A stretch of DNA of 64,000 nucleotides. Origin: Dastarcus helophoroides (lineage: Eukaryota > Arthropoda > Insecta > Coleoptera > Bothrideridae). The notes beneath the pieces were generated by a model. It was not told the DNA's origin. It did no database searches and saw only the letters and a program-made list of their open reading frames with translations. The stretch is taken from the NCBI GenBank assembly GCA_028583605.1, contig CM053335.1, positions 14,830,053 to 14,894,052 on the forward strand, given 5' to 3'. The position numbers were made by a program, and so were the translations under genes. How positions within the stretch are numbered: position 1 is the stretch's first letter; the number at the start of each line of letters is the position of its first letter. Positions 44,106 to 57,082 of this stretch are shown here, piece after piece.

Positions 44106-47100
44106 GTTAGAATTTGTAAACTGACCTATCTCAATTTCAGAGCCTTGCCCTTTTATTTTGGGGGAGTGATGAATGGTTTGGTGGGCGTACTTTTTCTCGG
44201 GGATGTTTGAAAGGTGTAAGAAACGTAATGCGAGCGGAGGACACGTTTGACATCACTGGAATAAAATCGTTTATGTTTGGTGGATGTCAGGTTCGAGTGG
44301 TAAACGTTTGGCGTGTTTTTGATGTTTGTGGGGGGATTAACAATTTGGAATTTAGTTCGTTTTGTACGAATTTTCCCAATTAAAATTGAACACGTTCCGT
44401 TTTTAGATTTAACTACACTTTTAAATAGTACATAGAAAGCTGTTTTGTCTCGACTATTTTATCAATCGGTTAATGAGTTCAAACTTCTTTGGAAGAGTTT
44501 TAGAATTTAGGTATGGTTGACTTACTAAATTAACAAACTTCTGCTTTGAAATCCAGTTTTTTTTAACATTTTGACTTTAATAATGGAAGGTCGAGTTTAA
44601 AAGTCGAGTCGCTCAGATTGAAATTTGAGATTAATCTTAGTCTTAGAAATTTTACATCCAAATTCTTCTTTTTTTATACATCGTATTCTTGAAATGTTGC
44701 TGTCAAAATTCAAGCATTATTAACAGTTTAAATTTTTATTGTTGATCCTGAAATTAGATGCATTTCGACTGTAATCAGAGCTTAAGTTTAAAAGTCGACA
44801 TTATTGGTTTGAATTTTAAATATTAGACTAAAGTCGACATTTCATTATAAACTTGAAATTTTTTTTTTGTCGACGCCATTTCGATTTCTTTACGATTTCG
44901 AGTGAATTTTCGATTTTTTTCTTCAAAATTTACATTTTTATTTCATTCCTTCTTTCTTGAAATGTTCATAGTTTATCCTAAAATCTCAAAACCTCAGTTA
45001 TTTTGGAAATTTTCCATTTAAGTATCGAAAATTTCTATTTTATTTTCAAAAAGTTGACTGATTTGAGGTCGAATTTCTTGGGTTTATGACCGAATTTTGA
45101 TTTTTTAGGATGGCGGCGAAGGCCACGTGGGCACCGTCCGAAATTTCGAATCGTCGGACGAAGTGGTGGTGGTCTGGGACAACGGCACCGCAGCCAACTA
45201 TCGGTGCTCGGGCCAATACGACTTGCGCATATTGGACAGCGCCCCCACAGGCGTCAAGCACGAAGGTACCATGTGCGATACGTGCCGACAGCAGCCGATT
45301 TTCGGTATTAGATGGAAATGCGCCGAATGCGGGAACTACGATTTATGCTCTGTATGTTACCACGGGGACAAGCACCAGCTGCGCCATCGCTTCTACCGGA
45401 TAACGACCCCCGGTAGCGAACGTGTTTTCCTCGAGACGCGTCGCAAGAGCAAGAAGATCGCCGTTCGCGGGATTTTTCCGGGCGCCCGGGTCGTACGCGG
45501 GGTGGATTGGCAGTGGGAGGATCAAGACGGTGGGAATGGGCGTAGGGGGAAGGTGCAGGAGATTCAGGACTGGTCGGCGGCGAGTCCGAGGTCCGCCGCT
45601 TATATCGTATGGGATAATGGATCGAAAAACCTCTATCGTGTTGGTTTCGAAGGGATGGCCGATTTGAAGGTCGTTAACGACGCTAAAGGGTTCAATGTGT
45701 ACAGGGACCATTTACCATGTCTTGGGGAGCAAGGTCCTGGTCGTTCTGGTCTACCTGGGATCAAAATCGGGGATCAGGTTAGCGTGGATTTAGAGCTGGA
45801 AATCGTCCAGTCGTTGCAGCATGGTCACGGGGGTTGGACTGATGGGATGATTGAATGTTTGAGCAACGTTGGCTCAGTCGTTGGGATCGATGAGGATCAT
45901 GATATCGTTGTGGCTTACAGCAGTGGAAATAGATGGACTTTTAATCCAGCGGTTCTTACTAAAGTTTCCACTCCTACCGGCTCGAATGCTTTCAATGAAA
46001 CACCTCAACAGCAATTCGCTGTAGGAGATGTCGTTCAAATTTGTTCTGATATGGAACGAGTCAAAATGTTGCAACGGGGCCATGGAGATTGGGCCGATGG
46101 CATGGGAGCTGTAAGTATTATGGTTGAAATTTCGACCTATTTCTCGAAATTTGATCTTTTTCTTGATTGTTTATGTTGAAATTTGTACAAATGTTCGAGT
46201 TAATAACAAACAATGTAACAATTTCGTTTATAAAGTTCAATTTTGGTTAAGATTTTGATATGAAGCTGTAAATTCTTGGAATATGAAGCTAAAAACTCTT
46301 GGAAAATATTAATATTTCGAAAATAGGGGCCAAATTTTAAGAAAAAATTCAACATTTCATAAACGCTCCAAATTTTCTATAAAAAGTCGAAATTTCGAGT
46401 TAATTTTTGTTTTTTTTTTCGAAATATCGGTTTTTTTTAGGAGTTTCTGGCTTCATATCGAAATTTTTAAGAAAACAGTCAACATTTTAATATGAAGCCG
46501 AAAACTCCTAGAAAAAAATGGAAAATTCAAAATCAATGCCCAAATTTTAAGAAAAATTTCAAAATTTCAAGAAAATAGTTTAAATTTTGGATAAAAAGTC
46601 GAAAATTCGAAATCTTGGGAAAATATATTTTGAGCTAAAAATCGAAATTTCAAGAAATAAGCTAATATTAACTTAAATTTAAAAATTGGGGCTCTTTTCT
46701 CGAAATTTTGCTTTTTAATTTACGATTTTGAAGGCAAACTCTACATTTTGAGAAAAACTTTGATATTCTGATTTACATCTTGGAATTGGGTCTTTCTTGA
46801 GTTGATCCAAAATTCCACGAAAAATGTCCAAATTCTCTAAATATTTTGCAATTACTAAAAAACTATTAAAAACTGTGAGTTAATTACTTTAAAATTTCAG
46901 TTTAACGTTGAAATTTAAACTTTTTCCTTAAATTTGTACTTTAAACACAAAATTCCATTCAAAATGTCAAATTTAAACTTCTTTTCGTTAAATTTCTACT
47001 TTCAACACAAAATTCCATTCGAAATTTCAGATTGACATCGAAATTTAAATTTTTTATGTAAATTTCGACTTTACATCCAACATTTGAGGAAAAATATCCA

Positions 47101-50100
47101 AATTTTCGTTAAAATGTTGGAAGTTGTCAAAAAAATTGTTTAAATTTTAAGATAAAGTTCTAGATAACAAATCAAATTTCGAATTCTTCCGGAAATGTTT
47201 AATATTGAAATTTCAAGTTTAAAATTGAAAGATTAAGAACGAAAGTAGAAATTTCGAATTATTGTGCCTTAACTTTTGTCAAAAAAATAAAATTTCAAAT
47301 TCAAAGTTAGGATTTTGAGTCTTCGTTCTGAAAAAAGACGAATTTTGACCCTAGTCAGGATATTTTCTGATTTTTAACTCAATATTGCAGAAGAAAAGTT
47401 AAAATTTCTTGAAGTGACTTAACATAACAAAAAAAAAAATGTTAAATTTTGTGTCAAACCTTGGATTTTTAATTTTTTGTTTGTTTTAATTTAGGCTATA
47501 AAATCAAAATTTTGGGAAAATATCGACATTCTGAAAAAACTTTTGCGAAAATGGCCCAAATTTTGAATTGTAAGCTGATTTTGCAAATTACAAGTCAAAG
47601 TCTTGATTTTACAGAGCACATTTCACGAAAACAATTTAAAATTCGCCTTTTTTCATTTATATTTTGACTCCGAATCCAAAATGTTTAGCATGAATTTCAT
47701 ATCTGAAGAAAAAAGTCTAAAATTTGACTTTTGTCTTGAGGTTTGAACTTTTTTCTTGACTCTGAAATCCAAATTTCAGGAAAATATTCCAAATTTGACT
47801 TTTGTTTTGACGTTTGAACTTTTTTCTTGACTCTCAAATCCAAATTTCAGGAAAATATCCCAAACTTGACTTTTGTTTTGACGTTTGAACGTTTTTCTTG
47901 ACTCTGAAATCGAAATTTCAGAAAAATATCCCAAATTTGACTTTTGTTTTGACGTTTGAACTTTTTTCTTGACTTTGAAATCCAAATTTCAGGAAAATAG
48001 CCCAAATTTTCAGTAAAAGTTAACATTTTTGAGTTAAACATCGAAATTGTTATAAATTTAGGCTTTAACCCAACAATTTGGAAGCAAACGTCGAAATTTT
48101 GAATTTTAAGAACAAATTGCAGGAAAAAAAGTTACAAAATCCTCTTTTTTTTCTTTATATTTTGTCTTTAAATCCAAAATGCTAAAATGTTTCGGGTAAA
48201 TTCCAGTTTTAAGAAAAATGTCTAAAATTTAACTTTTGTCTTGACGTTTGAACTCTTTTCTTGACCCTGAAATCCAAATTTCAGGAAAATATCCCAAATT
48301 TGACTTTTGTTTTGACGTTTGAACTTTTTTCTTGACTTTGAAATCCAAATTTGAGGAAAATAGCCCAAATTTTCGGTAAAAGTTAACATTTTTGAGTTAA
48401 ACATCGAAATTGTTATAAATTTAGGCTTTAACGCAAAAATTTGGAAGCAAACGTCGAAATTTTGAATTTTAAGAACAAATTGCAGGAAAAAAAGTTACAA
48501 AATCCTCTTTTTTTTCTTTATATTTTGTCTTTAAATCCAAAATGCTAAAATGTTTCGGGTAAATTCCAGTTTTAAGAAAAATGTCTAAAATTTAACTTTT
48601 GTCTTGACGTTTGAACTCTTTTCTTGACCCTGAAATCCAAATTTCAGGAAAATATCCCAAATTTGACTTTTGTTTTGACGTTTGAACTTTTTTCTTGACT
48701 TTGAAATCCAAATTTGAGGAAAATAGCCCAAATTTTCGGTAAAAGTTAACATTTTTGAGTTAAACATCGAAATTGTTATAAATTTAGGCTTTAACGCAAA
48801 AATTTCGAAACAAAAGTCAAAATTTTGAATTTTAAGATTAAATTGCAGGAAAAGAAGTTAAAAAGTTCTCTTTTTTTTTCTTTATATTTTGTCTTTGAAT
48901 CCAAAATGCTAAAATGTTTCAGGTAAATTCCAGATTTTAAGAAAAATGTCTAAAATTTTGGCTTTACCGTGACATTTGAACTTTTTTCTTTGCTCCGCAA
49001 TCCAAAATCCAGGAAAGTAGTCCAAATTTTGAGAAAAAGTTGACATTTTTGAATCGAACGTCGAAATTGTTATAAATTTATGCTTAGAAACAAAAACTTG
49101 GAATCTAAAGTCAAAAGCTTGAATTTAAAGACCAAATTCCAGGAAAGTAACCCAAATTTCCAGAGAAAGTTCACGTTTTTGAATCAAAGGTCGAAATTGT
49201 TATAAAGTTAGGATTAGAAGCAAAAATTTGGAATCTAAAGTCGAAATCTTGAGTTTAAAGACCAAATTCCAGGAAAGTAACACGAAATTCCAGAGAAGTT
49301 CACATTTTTGAGTCAAACGTCGAAATTGTTATAAATTTAGGCTTTGAAGCAAAAATCTGGAATTTAAAATGGAAATCTTGAATTTAAGGACCAAATTCCA
49401 GGAAAAAAGTTAAAAATTCCTCTTTTTTTAATTATGTTTTGGCTTTGAATTCTACATGTTCCAGATTTTAAGAAAAACGTCTAAAATTTGACTTTTGTCT
49501 TGACATTTGAACTTTTTTCTTGATTCTGAAATTCAAATTTGTGGAAAGTAGCCTAAATTTCGAGAAAAAGTTGGCATTTTTAAATCAAACGTTGAAACTG
49601 TTATAAATTTAGACTTAGAAACAAAAACTTGGAATCTAAAGTCAAAATCTTGAGTTTAAAGACCAAATTCCAGGAAAGTAACCCAAAATTCCAGAGAAAG
49701 TTCACATTTTTGAGTCAAACGTCGAAATTGTTATAAATTTGGGCTTTGAATCAAAATTCTGGAATCAAAAGTGGAAATATTGAATTTAAGGACCAAATTC
49801 CAGGAAAAAAGTTAAAAATTCCTCTTTTTTTTCATTATGTTTTGAATTTGAATCCTAAATGTTGCAGATGTTAAGAAAAACGTCTAAAATTTGACTTTTG
49901 TCTTGACATTTGAACTTTTTTCTTGATTCTGAAATTCAAATTCCTGGAAAGTAACCCAAATTTCGAGAAAAAGTTGGCATTTTTGAATCAAACGTCGAAA
50001 TTGTTATAAATTTGGGCTTAGAAACAAAAACTTGGAATCTAAAGTCAAAATCTTGAGTTTAAAGACCAAATTCCAGGAAAGTAACCCAAATTTCCAGAGA

Positions 50101-52412
50101 AAGTTCACATTTTTGAGTCAAACGTCGAAATTGTTATAAATTTGGGCTTTGAATCAAAAGTCTGGAATCGAAAGTGGAAATCTTGAATTTAAGGACCAAA
50201 TTCCAGGAAAAAAGTTAAAAATTCCTCTCTTTTTCATTATGTTTTGAATTTGAATTCTAAATGTTCCAGATTTTAAGAAAAAAAGTCTAAAATTTGACTT
50301 TTGTTTCGTTATTTCAACTTTTTTCTCGATTCTGAAATTCAAATTCCAGGAAAGTAGCCCAAATTTCGAGAAAACATTGATGTTTTTGAATTAAACGTTG
50401 AAATTGTTTTAAATTTAGACTTTGAAACAAAAATTTGGAATCAACAGCTAAAATTTCAAGTAAAAAATCCAAATTTCAAGTTAAAAGTCGAAATTTCGAG
50501 CTAAAGGTCTACATTTCGAGCTAAAAGTCGAAATTTTGAGTTTCGAAGGCTTAGGAAAAACAAGAGGCGTTCCGCGTTTAACGTTTAAATGTCAGGATAA
50601 AGGTAAACAATTTGAGTTCCTTTCTTCATATTTCGGCTTTGAATATAAAATGTTTAACGTAAATTCCACATTTCAAGAGAAAAAGTCAAAAATTGGATAT
50701 TTGTCCTGACATTTCAACTTTTTTTCCAACTTTGAATCCGAAATTCCTGCACATTCTGCTAAATTTCGAGGAAAAGTGGTCATTTTTTGATCAAACGTTG
50801 AAATTGTAATTTTTCTTGTAAATTCAGACCGTAAAGTAACAATTCCAAATTAAAGAGTCGAAAATTTGATCTAAAAGTCGAAATTTTGAGCCAGAAGTCG
50901 AAATTTTGAGCCAAAAGTCGAAATTTTGAGCCAGAAGTCGAAATTTTGAGTTTAAATTGAAAGGTTTAGGAAAAACAAGAGAAGTTCCGAGTTTAACGTT
51001 TAAAAGTGAAGAAAAAGTTGAAAAATTCGACCTTTTTTCTTCACATTTCGGTTTTAAATCTTAAGATGTTTAACGTAAATTTCACATTTCGAGAAAAAAC
51101 TCAATAATTTGGTATTTGTCTTGATAGTTCAACTTTTTTTCTAACTTTGAATCCCCAATTCCTGGAAAGTAGTTAAATTTTGAGAAAAAGTCGACATTTT
51201 TGAGTCAAACGTTCAAATTGTAACTTTTTTTTATAAATTCAGGCCTTAAAATACAAATTTTGAGTCGAGGGACGAAATTTCGAGTTAAAAAGTCGAAATT
51301 TTGAGTTTAAAGTTGAGAATTTAGGAGAAAGAAGTAAATTTCAAAGTTTAGAGTCTAAATGTCAAGAAATGGGTCAAAAACTCGACTTTTTTTCTTCATA
51401 CTTCGGTTTTAAACCCAAAATGTTTCGTATAAGCTTCAAATTATAAAAAAAGATGAGAATTCAATTTTATTTGAAAGTTTGAACTTTTTTCTTAAGTTTA
51501 AATCCTTATTCTTGAGAAGAAGTCTAAATTCTGAGAAAATCTCAAAATTTTTTTGAGAAAATATCAAATTTTTTTCAGAAAATCTCACAATTTTATGTGA
51601 AAGGTTCACATTCTTGTTTTGAAATTTGTAAATCGAGTTGAAGATGAAAATTGTAATTTCGAACGAATGAAATCCTGAAATTTGTCGATTAAAGCTATCG
51701 ACAGCCAAACCATATTTTGTCAAAATGTAATGCAGCAAAAGTTAATGAAACCAAATTATGATGCGCTTCACGTAACATCTCCCAAATTTCGATTCGTTTT
51801 TAGACCCTTGGGAAAATTGGCCACGTTCAACAGATCTACAACGACAACGACCTAAAGGTGGAAGTCTGCAACACCACCTGGACCTACAACCCCTTAGCAG
51901 TCACCAAAGTCGCCAGCAAAGACGGCACTATGCACGGTACCACCAGCGGGGAGCGTCTGAGCGCCCTCCTCAAAAAACTATTCGAAACCCACATATCCGG
52001 CGACGTCAACGAAGAATTAGTCAAATCGGCAGCCAACGGCGACGCCCAAAAATGCGAAGAAGTCCTCAAACAAAGCAACACCGCCGGCGCTGGCATTGGG
52101 CCGGACGTTAACGGGGTTTTCGCCGGGCATACGGCACTGCAAGCCGCGAGTCAGAACGGCCATTTGGAGGTGATTACGGTTTTGTTGAGGTTCCACGCTG
52201 ATGTGGAGATTGAAGATAAGGATGGCGATAGGGCTGTTCATCACGCTGCTTTTGGCGACGAACCCGCTGTTGTGCAGCTGTTGGCCCATGCTGGGGCAGA
52301 TTTGAACGCTCGGAATAAGAGGAGGCAGACCGCTTTGCATATCGGGGTCAACAAGGGACATATTGGGGTCGTTAAGATGCTTCTGGATTTGGGCTGTCAT
52401 CCTAGTTTGCAG
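43989..52412 (+). CDS. mib1: E3 ubiquitin-protein ligase mind bomb 1 (first three coding exons, 3' incomplete)
   Basis: Exons 43989-44105, 45109-46110 and 51804-52412, all phase 0, give the first 576 residues. In order: MIB/HERC2 domain 1 (about 20-85; [20 protein letters not shown]), ZZ zinc finger (about 90-140; C95DTC98, CAEC, CSVC, and a His pair), MIB/HERC2 domain 2 (about 150-220; [17 protein letters not shown]), two mind-bomb repeats (REP; about 255-410; GHGGWTDGM and GHGDWADGM), then at least three ankyrin repeats (about 455-576; [32 protein letters not shown]). Mind bomb 1 ubiquitinates Delta/Serrate ligands and drives the endocytosis needed to activate Notch. Animal Mib1 is about 1000-1200 residues, so the remaining ankyrin repeats and three RING fingers lie past the window. 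Conservation is too high for Mib2 or HERC2 to fit better. Confidence 0.96.
44106..45108 (+). other. mib1 intron 1
   Basis: AT-rich. The second half (44550-45090) is AAATTTCGA/AAATTTTGA low complexity. No other feature. Confidence 0.6.
45109..46110 (+). CDS. mib1: mib1 exon 2
   Basis: The acceptor TTTTTTAG ends at 45108 and the donor GTAAGT starts at 46111; 334 codons. It holds the rest of MIB domain 1, the ZZ finger, MIB domain 2 and most of the REP region, ending [11 protein letters not shown]. Its GC content is clearly above that of the introns. Other-frame ORFs at 45110, 45343 and 45422 are shadows. Confidence 0.96.
46111..47740. repeat. mib1 intron 2, degenerate AAATTTCGA/AAATTTTGA words
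   Basis: Low-complexity AT-rich DNA without a clear period. A doubled segment (TTAAATTTCTACTTT...ACACAAAATTCCATTC) is visible near 46930-47030. Confidence 0.6.
47740..50420. repeat. Tandem array in mib1 intron 2: 71-bp then 363-bp and longer units
   Basis: TTGACGTTTGAAC recurs at 71-bp spacing near 47811, 47882 and 47953. Then a 363-bp unit (AAATCCAAAATGCTAAAATG, TTAACATTTTTGAGTTAAAC, GTTATAAATTTAGGCTTTAA) is repeated almost exactly at about 48040-48400 and 48404-48767. From 49030 a related pattern of about 130 bp (AAAGACCAAATTCCAGGAAA, GTCGAAATTGTTATAAATTT) forms larger units of about 415 bp. Identical 60-residue reverse ORFs at 48222-48404 and 48585-48767 are products of the repeat. Confidence 0.8.
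50421..51803. repeat. mib1 intron 2 distal low-complexity part
   Basis: AAAAGTCGAAATTTTGAGCC units occur four times near 50870-50950, otherwise degenerate words of the same family. The last 130 bp before the acceptor are more complex. Confidence 0.6.
51804..52412 (+). CDS. mib1: mib1 exon 3
   Basis: The acceptor CGTTTTTAG ends at 51803 and the donor GTAAGT starts at 52413; 203 codons. [20 protein letters not shown] completes REP 2 and is followed by ankyrin repeats ([20 protein letters not shown]...). It ends [10 protein letters not shown], where the next exon should begin with the next ankyrin repeat. Confidence 0.95.
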
Positions 52413-52679
52413 GTAAGTGTATTGTAAGATTTTTTTTTATATCATATCAACATTACGAAAGCAATGCGGGGAAATATTGAATAATTTTGCAAAAATACGA
52501 TGCATTTTGGTTAATATTACTCATTATGGCATAAGTGAATCATGTTTTAAGACTTTATTTCTGTTTTTTTAAAGTGTACCTTAATGCTTATCAGTTTTTT
52601 TGTGCTACTATTAATTTTTATTTAGTTCAAGACAACAGGGTTACAAAACTACGAATTTACAAATAACATGTTTACAAAT
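52413..52679 (+). other. Start of mib1 intron 3
   Basis: Unique AT-rich sequence before the T-rich array. Intron 3 continues to the window edge; I find no further mib1 exon up to 64000. Confidence 0.5.
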
Positions 52680-55600
52680 TTTGATTTTTGCTTCTTTTGG
52701 GGTGGGTACTCCACTTTGGTTCTTTAGCTTTCTTTAGGTCTTTTGTTCTTTTATTATCAGCTTTTGTGCTTTACTCTTTGGCTCCTATGCGTTTTGGTTT
52801 TATGGTCTTTGATCTTTTGCATCTTTACTGCTTTTGCTCTTTGTGTTTTGGTTCCTTTGCGCTTTGGTTTTTTGGTGTTTGGTTCTTTGGCCTCCTTGGT
52901 TCTTTACCGCTTTGACTTTTGGTTATTTTGATTTTTCGGTTCTGTGATCCTTTGCTTCTTTGGTTTTGAATTTTTACCCTTTGGCTCTTTGAATTTTCTG
53001 GATTTTTTGGTCTTTGACCCTTTTGCCATCAGCCTTTACTCTTTGGTTTCTGTGCGCTTTGGTTTTTTGATCTTTGGATCTTTTGTCTCTTTGACTATTT
53101 ATTTGTTTGACTCTTTTGGTCCTTTGCTCTTTGGTTTTTTGGTCTTTGGTTCTTTTGCCTCTTTACTGCTGTGATTTTTTGTCTTTGGTTCTTTTGCGCT
53201 TTGGCTCTTTGGTTCTTTTGCTTTTTGGCTCTTTGGAATTAGGCTCTTTAGCTTCTTGGTTCTTTGCCTTTTTGGTTCTTTGTTTTTTGGCTTTTCGGGT
53301 ATTTGTTTCGGTGGTTCTGTATTTTTACCATTTGGTTCTTTAACAGTTTTGCTCTTTGCCGCTTTTGTTCGTTAACTCTTTAGTTGTTTTGATTTCCTTT
53401 TTAGTCTCAGCTTTCTTTTGTTTGATTCTTTTGTTTTTTAGTTCTTTTGCCCCCTTACTATTATAATTTTAGTTTTTGGTACTTTCGACTTTTTGGCTAT
53501 TTCCCTCTTTGGTTTTTTTGTTCTTTGGAGCTTTCACCGCCTGCTTCTACTCTTTGCTCTTTGATTTGTTTGGTATTTGGGTCTTTTGCCTCTTTGGGTC
53601 TTTATCGTTTTGGTTCTTTTGATCTTTGATTCTTTTGTTCTTTGGTTCTTTTGCTCTTTGATTCTTTTGCTCTTTGGTTCTTTTGCTCTTTGGTTCTTTT
53701 ACTCTTTGGTTCTTATGCACTTTGGTTCTTTTGCTCTTTGGTTCTTTTGCTCTTTGGTTCTTATTCTCTTTGGTTCTTTTGCTCTTTGACTCTTTCGCCT
53801 CTTTGAGTCTTTACCGCTTTGTCTCGTTTGCTCTTCGGCTCTTTGATTTTTTGGTTCTGAATTTTTATTCTTTGACTCTTTGGAATTCTTTTTCTTTGAT
53901 TCTTTTATTTTTTGACTCTTGCGCTCTGCTATTAGATTTTGCGCTTTGCTTCCTTTGGTCTTTGGTTTTTTGGTCTTTGATTCTATGGTCTTTGGTTCTT
54001 TTGCTCTTTGGCTCTTTTGCCTCTTTGTCTCTTTTGCTCTTTGATTTTTCGGTTCTTTAATTTTTTGGTTCTGAATTTTGATTTTTTGGTTCTTTCGTAT
54101 CCTTTTTCTTTGGTTCTTTTATTTTTTAACTTTTTTGCACTCCGCTATTACATGTTGCTCTTTGGTTTCTTTGATCTTTGGTTTTTTGGTCTTTGGTTTT
54201 TTGGTCATTGGTTTATTTGGTTTTTGGAAGTTTTGCCTCTTCCGCTGTTTGCCATTTTAACTATTTTGCTCTTTGGTTCTTTTTACCGCCTACTTTTGTT
54301 CATTGCTTTTTAATTTGTTTGATCTTTATCGTTTTGATTCTTTTGATCTTTAATTCTTTTGCTCTTTGGTTCTTTTGCTCTCTGGTTCTTTTGCTCTCTG
54401 GTTCTTTTGCTCTTTGGTTCTTTTGATCTTTGGCTCTTTTGCCTCTTTGTCTCTTTTGCTCTTTGGCTCTTTGGCTCTTTGATTTTTCGGTTCTTTGACT
54501 TTTTGGTTCTGAATTTTTATTTTTTGGCTTTTTCGCATCCTTTTTCTTTGGTTCCTTTATATTTTGACTTTTTTGCACTCCGCTGTTACATTTTGCTCTT
54601 TGGTTCTTTTGCTCTTTGGTTCTTTCGCTCTTTGGTTCTTTTGCCTCTTTGACTCTTTACCGCTTTGTCTCTTTTACTCATTGGTTCTTTTTCTCTTTGT
54701 CTCTTTTGCCTCTTTGGTTCTTTACCGCTTTGTTTCTTGCTCTTTGGCTCTTTGATTTTTGACTCTTTTTCGCTCCGCTATTACGTTTTGCCTTTTAGTT
54801 TCTTTGGTCTTTGGCTTTTTGGTCTTTGTTTTTTTTTGATCTTTGGAACTTTTGCCTCCTCCGCTCGTTGCCATTTTGACTATTTTGCTCTTTGGTTCTT
54901 TTGGTCTTTGGTTTTTTGGTATTTGAAACTTTTGCTTCTTTGCTACTTTGATTCTTTTGCTCTTTGGTTTTTCGGTTTTTGACTCTTTTGCCATTTTGGG
55001 CCTTTATCGTTTTGATTCTTTTGATCTTTGGTTCCTTTGCTCTTTGGTTCTTTTGCTATTTGGTTCCTTTGCCTTTTGGCTCTTTTGCTTTTTGGCTCTT
55101 CGGCTCTTTTGCCTCTTTGGTTCTTCACCGCTTTGCCTCGTTTACTCTTTGGTTCTTTTGCTCTTTGGTTCTTCTGCCTCTTTTTCTCTTTTGCTCTTTG
55201 CCCCTGATTTTTTGGTTCTGAATTTTGATTTTTTGGCTTTTTCGCATCCTTTTTCTTTGGTTCCTTTATTTTTTGACTTTTTGCCCTCCGCTGTTACATT
55301 TTGCTTTTTGGTTCTTTTGCCTTTTGGTTCTTTCGCTCTTTGGCTCTTTTGCCTTTTTGATTCTTTACCGCTTTGTCTCTTTTGCTTTTTGGCTCTTTGA
55401 TTTTTTGACTCTTTTGCGCTCCGCTATTACTTTTTGCTCTTTGGTTCCTTTGGTCTTTGGTTTTTGATCTTTGGTTTTTGGTCTTTGGTTTTTTGGTCTT
55501 TGATTTTTTTGGTCTTTGGAACTTTTGCCTCTTCCACTGTTTGCCATTTTGACTATTTTTCTCTTTGGTTTTTTTGGTCTTTGGTTTTTTGGTATTTGAA

Positions 55601-56198
55601 ACTTTTGTCTCTTTGGCTCTGATTATTTTGCTCTTTGGTTCTTTTGGACTTTGGTTTTTTGGTCTTGACTTTTTGTCTCTTTCCGCTTTTCTTTTGCTCG
55701 CTTTGTTCTTTGCTCTTTGGTCTTTCCGTTTTTGGCCTTGGTTCTTTTCTTTTGGTTCTTTCGTTTTGTCTTTGGCTTTGCGATCTTGTCTTTTGTCTTT
55801 GTTTTTTCTTTGTCTCTTTGTCTTTGGGTTCTTTTGCTCTTTGGTTCTTTGGTTTCTAGATTTTTATTCTTTGGTTCTTTAGCATTTTTGCTCTTTGTTT
55901 CTTTTACTCTTTGGTTCTTTTACTCTTTGGTTCTTTGCATTTTGGCTCTTTTGCTCTTTGGTTCTTTTGCTCTTTGGTTCTTTGCATTTTGGCTCTTTTG
56001 CTCTTTGGTTTTTGTTCTTTTGTCCCTTCTGCTATTTTTTGTTTTGTTCTTTTGCTCTTTGGTTCTTTTGCTCTTTGGTTCTTTGCATTTTGGCTCTTTT
56101 GCTCTTTGGTTCTTTGCATTTTGGCTCTTTTGCTCTTTGGTTCTTTTGCTCTTTGGTTCTTTGCATTTTGGCTCTTTTGCTCTTTGGTTTTTTTTTGC

Positions 56199-56513
56199 CA
56201 TTTTATTCTTTGGTTCTAGATTTTTATTCTTTGGTTCTAGATTTTTATTCTTTGGTTCTAGATTTTTATTCTTTGGTTCTAGATTTTTATTCTTTGGTTC
56301 TAGATTTTTATTCTTTGGTTCTAGATTTTTATTCTTAGGTTCTAGATTTTTATTCTTTGGTTCTAGATTTTTATTCTTTGGTTCTAGATTTTTATTCTTT
56401 GGTTCTAGATTTTTATTCTTTGGTTCTAGATTTTTATTCTTTGGTTCTAGATTTTTATTCTTTGGTTCTAGATTTTTATTCTTTGGTTCTAGATTTTTAT
56501 TCTTTGGTTCTTT
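56199..56513. repeat. 21-bp tandem repeat block 1 (TTCTAGATTTTTATTCTTTGG), about 14 copies
   Basis: Nearly identical 21-bp units, each with TCTAGA. They read as FGSRFLF on + and PKNKNLE on -. The block is embedded in the T-rich array and preceded by TTTTTTGCCATTTTA. Confidence 0.9.
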
Positions 56514-57082
56514 TGCTCTTTGGTTCTTTGCATTTTGGCTCTTTTGCTCTTTGGTTCTTTGCATTTTGGCTCTTTTGCTCTTTGGTTCTTTGCATTTTGG
56601 CTCTTTTGCTCTTTGGTTCTTTTGCTCATTGGTTCTTTGCATTTTGGCTCTTTTGCTCTTTGGTTCTTTGCATTTTGGCTCTTTTGCTCTGTGGTTCCTT
56701 TGCTTTTTGGTTCTTTGCATTTTGGCTCTTTTGCTCTTTGGTTCTTTGCATTTTGGCTCTTTTGCTCTTTGGTTCTTTGTCTTTTTGGCTCTTTTGCTCT
56801 CTGGTTTTTGTTCTTTTGTCCCTTCTGCTATTTTTTGTTTTGTTCTTTTGCTCTTTGGTTCTTTTGCTCTTTGGTTCTTTGCATTTTGGCTCTTTTGCTC
56901 TTTGGTTCTTTGCATTTTGGCTCTTTTGCTCTTTGGTTCTTTGCATTTTGGCTCTTTTGCTCTTTGGTTCTTTGCATTTTGGCTCTTTTGCTCTTTGGTT
57001 CTTTTGCTCTTTGGCTCTTTGATTTTTGGCTCTTTCACTTTTTGGTTCTTTGTTTTTTTGGCTCATTGACTCTTTGCTTCTT

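Noticed and set aside
55717..57069. 450-codon + ORF, and the 372- and 260-codon - ORFs over 55.9-57.9 kb
   Set aside because: They are generated by minisatellite units whose lengths are multiples of three. Both strands are open, there is no start context, domain or splice logic, and they lie inside a mib1 intron.
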